64,000 nt of DNA from Streptomyces olivoverticillatus (GTDB taxonomy: Bacteria; Actinomycetota; Actinomycetes; Streptomycetales; Streptomycetaceae), in contig NZ_JACHJH010000004.1 in NCBI RefSeq assembly GCF_014203555.1, forward strand, positions 372,001-436,000. Reading direction: 5' to 3'. Positions 60,971 through 64,000 of the stretch are shown piece after piece. The position numbers and the translations under genes were made by a program. Each line of letters opens with the position of its first letter. The first letter of the stretch is position 1. Below the pieces are notes generated by a model, which ran no database searches, had not been told where the DNA came from, and worked only from the letters and a program-made list of their open reading frames with translations.

Positions 60971-62490
60971 TCAACGACATCGTCTCCGAGGCACCCGTCC
61001 ATGACGGGCGGATCTCCTTCGCCCGCCTGGACGGCACCGAGACGCTGACCCTGGCCGAGCTGTACGAGCGGGCCGGGCGGGTGGCGTCCGGGCTGCGCCG
61101 GATGGGCGTCGCACCGGGGGACCGCATCGGCATCCTGGCCGCCAACGGCCTGGAGTGGGTGCTGCTCGACCTCGCGGCCCTGCGCCTGAAGGCGGAGACC
61201 GCCGGCTTCGAACCCGGCAAGTTCGAGCCGGACGCCGAGCTGCTGGCCCGCTACGACATCAAGCTGCTGTTCAGCGACCGCCCGTCCGACGCCCCCGGCG
61301 TCGTGCCGGTCGCCGACGTCCGGCTGCTCTCCGAGAAGCAGGACGACGACGAGCCGCTGCTCCCGGTCCACTACGGGCCCGAGGACACCACCACGGTGAA
61401 GTTCACCTCCGGCAGCACCGGAACCCCCAAGGGGCTCGCGGCGACCGCCGGCAGCATCGACAGCTCCCTGCACGCCGTGCAGGAGATCTTCGAACACGGC
61501 CCCGGCGACGACCTGTTCGTCTTCCTGCCGCTCTCCCTCCTGCAGCAGCGCTACTGGATCTACTCCGCGCTGCGGCACGGGCACGACGTCACCATCAGCA
61601 CCTACGAGGCGGCCTTTGCCACCCTCGGCAGGGTCCGGCCCACCGTCGTCATGGGCGTGCCGGCCTTCTACGAGACCGCCAAGCGGCACATCGAGAGCCG
61701 GGCCCGGCGCGCCGCGAAGACGTCCTCCCCCGAGGACGCCGTCAGGGAGGCCGCCCGCCGCCTGTTCGGCGACCGCATCCGCTACCTGTGGACGGGATCC
61801 GCACCGGCCCGCGCCGCGATGCTGACCTTCTTCGACGAGGCCGGACTGCCCATCTACGAGGGCTACGGGCTCAACGAGACCTGCATCGTCACCAAGAACC
61901 ACCCGGGAGCCAGCCGGGCGGGCAGCGTCGGCAAGGTCCTCACCGGCAAACAGGTGCTGATCGACGAGGACGGCGTCATCAGCGTCCGCAGCGACCATCC
62001 GGTCAACCGCCGCTACGCGTACGCCGCGCCGGGCGACTCGGAGCGCGTCTTCGGCGAGGACGGCACGGTGCGCACCGGCGACCTCGGCCATCTCGACGAG
62101 GACGGCTTCCTGTTCATCCGCGGCCGGGCCGACGACGTCATCGTCCTGGACAACGGCAAGAAGGTCATCGTCCGGCCCATCGAGGAGCAGATGAAGAGCG
62201 ACCCGGCGATCGCCGAGTGCGTCCTCTTCTGCCCCGCGCAGACCGACCTGGTGGCCGTGGTCTCCCCCTCGGCCCTCCCCGCCGACACGGAGGCGATCGC
62301 GGCCCGGCTGGCCCGGACCAACTCCAGCGTCGAGCGGGACGAGCAGATCCGCAGAGTCGTGGTGGCACAAGAGCCGTTCAGCATCGACAACGGCCTGCTC
62401 ACCTCGCAGTTCAAGCCCAAGCGCAAGCAGATCCTCGCCGCCTACGAGCGGGAGATCAACGACACCAAGGAAGGCATCCATGCAGCCTGA
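60955..62490 (+). CDS. azsP: Acyl-AMP ligase loading the free carrier protein (AzsP-like)
   Basis: A 511-residue AMP-forming ligase. It has F-T-S-G-S-T-G-T-P-K-G-L, G-Y-G-L-N-E-T and V-R-T-G-D-L-G, with the C-terminal Lys region at Q-F-K-P-K-R-K-Q. The N-terminal lobe seems to lack part of the usual A1-A2 segment (short stretch after L-L-D-L-A-A-L). In azs AzsP is needed to attach the hydrazinoacetyl unit to the carrier AzsQ. The GTG start lies 16 bases inside the NRPS gene, preceded by GGGAG. Confidence 0.87.
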   Translation: MPRSLINDIVSEAPVHDGRISFARLDGTETLTLAELYERAGRVASGLRRMGVAPGDRIGILAANGLEWVLLDLAALRLKAETAGFEPGKFEPDAELLARYDIKLLFSDRPSDAPGVVPVADVRLLSEKQDDDEPLLPVHYGPEDTTTVKFTSGSTGTPKGLAATAGSIDSSLHAVQEIFEHGPGDDLFVFLPLSLLQQRYWIYSALRHGHDVTISTYEAAFATLGRVRPTVVMGVPAFYETAKRHIESRARRAAKTSSPEDAVREAARRLFGDRIRYLWTGSAPARAAMLTFFDEAGLPIYEGYGLNETCIVTKNHPGASRAGSVGKVLTGKQVLIDEDGVISVRSDHPVNRRYAYAAPGDSERVFGEDGTVRTGDLGHLDEDGFLFIRGRADDVIVLDNGKKVIVRPIEEQMKSDPAIAECVLFCPAQTDLVAVVSPSALPADTEAIAARLARTNSSVERDEQIRRVVVAQEPFSIDNGLLTSQFKPKRKQILAAYEREINDTKEGIHAA

Positions 62491-62743
62491 GACCGAGACC
62501 GCGGCCCGCGAGAACCTTTCCGCAGTCCTCACCCCCGAGATCGCCCCCGAGGAGCTCGACCTCGATCTCGACATGGTCGAGGCCTACGGACTGACCTCCC
62601 TCAACAAGGTCCTCTTCCTCACCTCGGTGTGCGAGGAGACCGGGGTCAACCTCGGGCACTTCACCGAGCACGACCTCGCCGCCATGCGCACCCTGCGCGA
62701 CGTGGCCGAGGCCCTTTCCCGCTACACGAACGAGGCGGTGTGA
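62480..62743 (+). CDS. azsQ: Free-standing acyl carrier protein (AzsQ-like)
   Basis: An 87-residue carrier protein with phosphopantetheine Ser40 in Y-G-L-T-S-L-N-K-V and a net acidic surface (L-D-L-D-L-D-M). It overlaps the ligase gene by eleven bases, which supports a fixed partnership. In azs it carries the C2 hydrazino/hydrazono unit during oxidation, before transfer by the KASIII-like enzyme. Confidence 0.9.
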   Translation: MQPETETAARENLSAVLTPEIAPEELDLDLDMVEAYGLTSLNKVLFLTSVCEETGVNLGHFTEHDLAAMRTLRDVAEALSRYTNEAV

Positions 62744-62744
62744 G

Positions 62745-63359
62745 ATGAGCTGGGCACAGAACGCGCCGGCCGTCCTGGAGAACGAGCACGTCGTGCTGCG
62801 GCCGGTCTCCCCCCAGGACCGCGAGGCCATCCGGGACATCGCGATGGCGCCGGAGATCTGGCGCTACTTCGTCTCGATGATCGAGACCGACGCCGACTTC
62901 GAGACGTTCTTCGACGCCACCCTCGCCGACCACGAGGCCGGGCGGCGCGCGGTGTTCGTCATCACCGACAAGTCCACGGGCCGCACCGCCGGCAGCATGA
63001 GCTTCGGCAACATGGCCGAGGCCGACCGGCGCCTGGAGATCGGCTGGTCCTGGCTGGGCCGCGATTTCCAGGGCAAGGGCATCAACCGCTGGGCCAAGTA
63101 CCTGCTCCTGGAGCACGCCTTCGAGAACCTGGACGCCGAGCGCGTCGAGTTCAAGACGGACATCCTCAACGAGCAGGCACGACGCGGACTGCGCAACATC
63201 GGCGCCGTCGAGGAGGGCACCCTGCGCAGCTTCAACTTCATGCCCGGCGGCCGCCGCCGCGACGCCATCTTCTACAGCGTCCTGCGCGCCGAATGGCCGC
63301 GCGTGAAGCAGGAACTGGCGACCAAGCCGAAGGTCTCGCCGCTGGACACCGTCGGATGA
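62745..63359 (+). CDS. GNAT-family N-acyltransferase
   Basis: A 204-residue GNAT protein of the RimJ/RimL type. V-V-L-R-P-V-S-P-Q-D opens the fold and W-L-G-R-D-F-Q-G-K-G-I-N is the acyl-CoA-binding motif A. In the related triacsin pathway a GNAT acylates hydrazinoacetic acid as a temporary N-protecting step before carrier loading; the same function fits here, with the next gene as the matching deacylase. By position it would be azsR. The start is one base after the preceding stop. Confidence 0.83.
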   Translation: MSWAQNAPAVLENEHVVLRPVSPQDREAIRDIAMAPEIWRYFVSMIETDADFETFFDATLADHEAGRRAVFVITDKSTGRTAGSMSFGNMAEADRRLEIGWSWLGRDFQGKGINRWAKYLLLEHAFENLDAERVEFKTDILNEQARRGLRNIGAVEEGTLRSFNFMPGGRRRDAIFYSVLRAEWPRVKQELATKPKVSPLDTVG

Positions 63360-64000
63360 CCGGCGGCCGGGACATCCGCTTCATCCGTGCCGGCGGCGAC
63401 CCCTTCGCCCTCGGGCACGCGCACGGCGAAGCCCTGGCCACCCCGCTGAGGGGCTTCCTCGACGACTCGCTCTGCCGGCTGAACAAGGTCATGCAGCCGC
63501 AGGTCTCGATGGACGCCCTGCTGCCGACGATCGCCGCCTACCGGGCGGCGGTCGCGGCGGCCACGCCGGACCTGGCCGAAGAGGTCCGCGGCCTCGCCGC
63601 CGGAGCGGGGATCGGGGAGGACGAGGCCTGGCTGCTCCAGCTGCGCCGCGAGATCATGGGCTACCGCAAGGTGCCCACCATGGGCGACTGCACCACCTAC
63701 GCACGCACCGGCGCCGCCGCCCAGGGCCACCCCGTGCTGGCGCAGACCGTCGACCTCAACGGGGACCTGGACGACCACATCAGCGTCCTGGAGATCGCCC
63801 GGACCGGCTCCGGCCGCCGGTCGCTCGTCCTGAGCTTCGCGGGCCTGCTCGGCTACCTCGGCATCAACAGCGACGGCCTCGCCGTCGGCCTCAACCTGGT
63901 GCTGGGCGGCCAGTGGCGCCCCGGCCTGCCGCCCTACCTCGCGATCCGCCATCTGCTCGACAGCGCGGGAAGCGTGGCCGAGGCCGTCAAGATCCTGCGC
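63356..64000 (+). CDS. C45-type autoproteolytic acyltransferase/hydrolase, 3' part missing
   Basis: The first 215 residues of a protein of the isopenicillin-N acyltransferase (peptidase C45) family; it continues past the window. R-A-G-G-D-P-F-A-L-G-H-A-H-G is the propeptide-side motif and M-G-D-C-T-T-Y holds Cys112, which becomes the N-terminal nucleophile after self-cleavage. Asn/Asp residues in Q-T-V-D-L-N-G support catalysis. It probably removes or exchanges the acyl group put on by the GNAT. ATGA overlap with the GNAT gene. Position and the known need for AzsS in carrier loading agree with azsS, but this is inferred. Confidence 0.83.
   Translation, partial: MTGGRDIRFIRAGGDPFALGHAHGEALATPLRGFLDDSLCRLNKVMQPQVSMDALLPTIAAYRAAVAAATPDLAEEVRGLAAGAGIGEDEAWLLQLRREIMGYRKVPTMGDCTTYARTGAAAQGHPVLAQTVDLNGDLDDHISVLEIARTGSGRRSLVLSFAGLLGYLGINSDGLAVGLNLVLGGQWRPGLPPYLAIRHLLDSAGSVAEAVKILR

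Overview
The window is very GC-rich, uses GTG and TTG starts often, has long antisense shadow ORFs, and carries typical actinomycete families (SSI inhibitor, SARP/AfsR regulator, paralogous SigF-type sigma factors). It is almost certainly a Streptomyces chromosome. Everything up to about 39 kb looks like ordinary chromosome; the last ~24 kb is a specialised-metabolite cluster that runs off the right edge.

Layout. 1-4.1 kb: a cut-off lipoprotein, a 216-bp MITE-like repeat, a secreted I36-type protein, a secreted GDSL hydrolase, a membrane-anchored GGDEF protein and a small secreted Ser/Thr/Asn-rich protein. 4.2-6.8 kb: a tightly coupled MaoC-DUF35 / MaoC / lipid-transfer-thiolase operon resembling the ChsH2-ChsH1-Ltp2 steroid side-chain system. 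6.8-12.2 kb: a DUF1906 protein, a SigE-family sigma factor, a long-chain acyl-CoA ligase, and a divergent MFS/TetR pair with an 18-bp palindromic operator. 12.2-17.0 kb: a 1330-residue PAS protein with a degenerate kinase core and C-terminal receivers, then a subtilisin inhibitor. 17.1-17.65 kb: tRNA-Ser(GCT), tRNA-Arg(ACG) and initiator tRNA-Met. 17.8-23.7 kb: a two-component system followed by two polyprenyl-sugar-type glycosyltransferases. 23.8-28.1 kb: TetR, a marR-DHA2 exporter operon with paired operators, a small membrane protein and a lipoprotein. 28.1-31.6 kb: two SigF-like sigma factors, a Dabb protein, a 54-aa peptide and a STAS anti-anti-sigma factor. 31.6-39.1 kb: a second MITE copy, a 1079-aa AfsR-like regulator with an in-frame 99-bp minisatellite, a cysteine desulfurase overlapping a family 2 encapsulin shell gene that carries a cyclic-nucleotide-binding-like insert, and an EamA transporter.

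39.2-64.0 kb: a LuxR-type regulator faces a plus-strand run of at least 19 close-packed genes. The set is: type II thioesterase, PEP-mutase-like protein, KASIII-like acyltransferase, haem-oxygenase-like diiron protein, acyl-CoA dehydrogenase, P450, two saccharopine dehydrogenases, ATP-grasp ligase, MFS exporter, lysine N6-hydroxylase, DAAO-like oxidase, cupin-MetRS-carrier fusion, docking-Cy-A-PCP NRPS, acyl-AMP ligase, free carrier protein, GNAT and C45 acyltransferase. This matches in content and order the published azaserine (azs) pathway. In that logic, N6-hydroxylysine plus glycine gives an N-N bonded lysine adduct; oxidation releases a hydrazinoacetic unit; the unit is loaded on a carrier, oxidised to hydrazonoacetyl, passed to the CP of the cupin-MetRS protein, and esterified to serine by a repurposed heterocyclization domain. 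The saccharopine enzymes probably regenerate lysine from aminoadipate semialdehyde. Which enzyme makes the final diazo group is open; the diiron protein and the P450 are the candidates here. The adenylation-domain pocket reads more like a cysteine than a serine code, so the exact product needs checking.

A small gene just upstream of the thioesterase encodes a 63-aa exported peptide with a possible 13-residue mature end, beside the LuxR-type gene. This could be a cluster signalling pair. Four copies of a repeat with TAGGGCGTGTCC-type ends occur; in two of them the terminal TAGs are the stop codons of both convergent neighbours.
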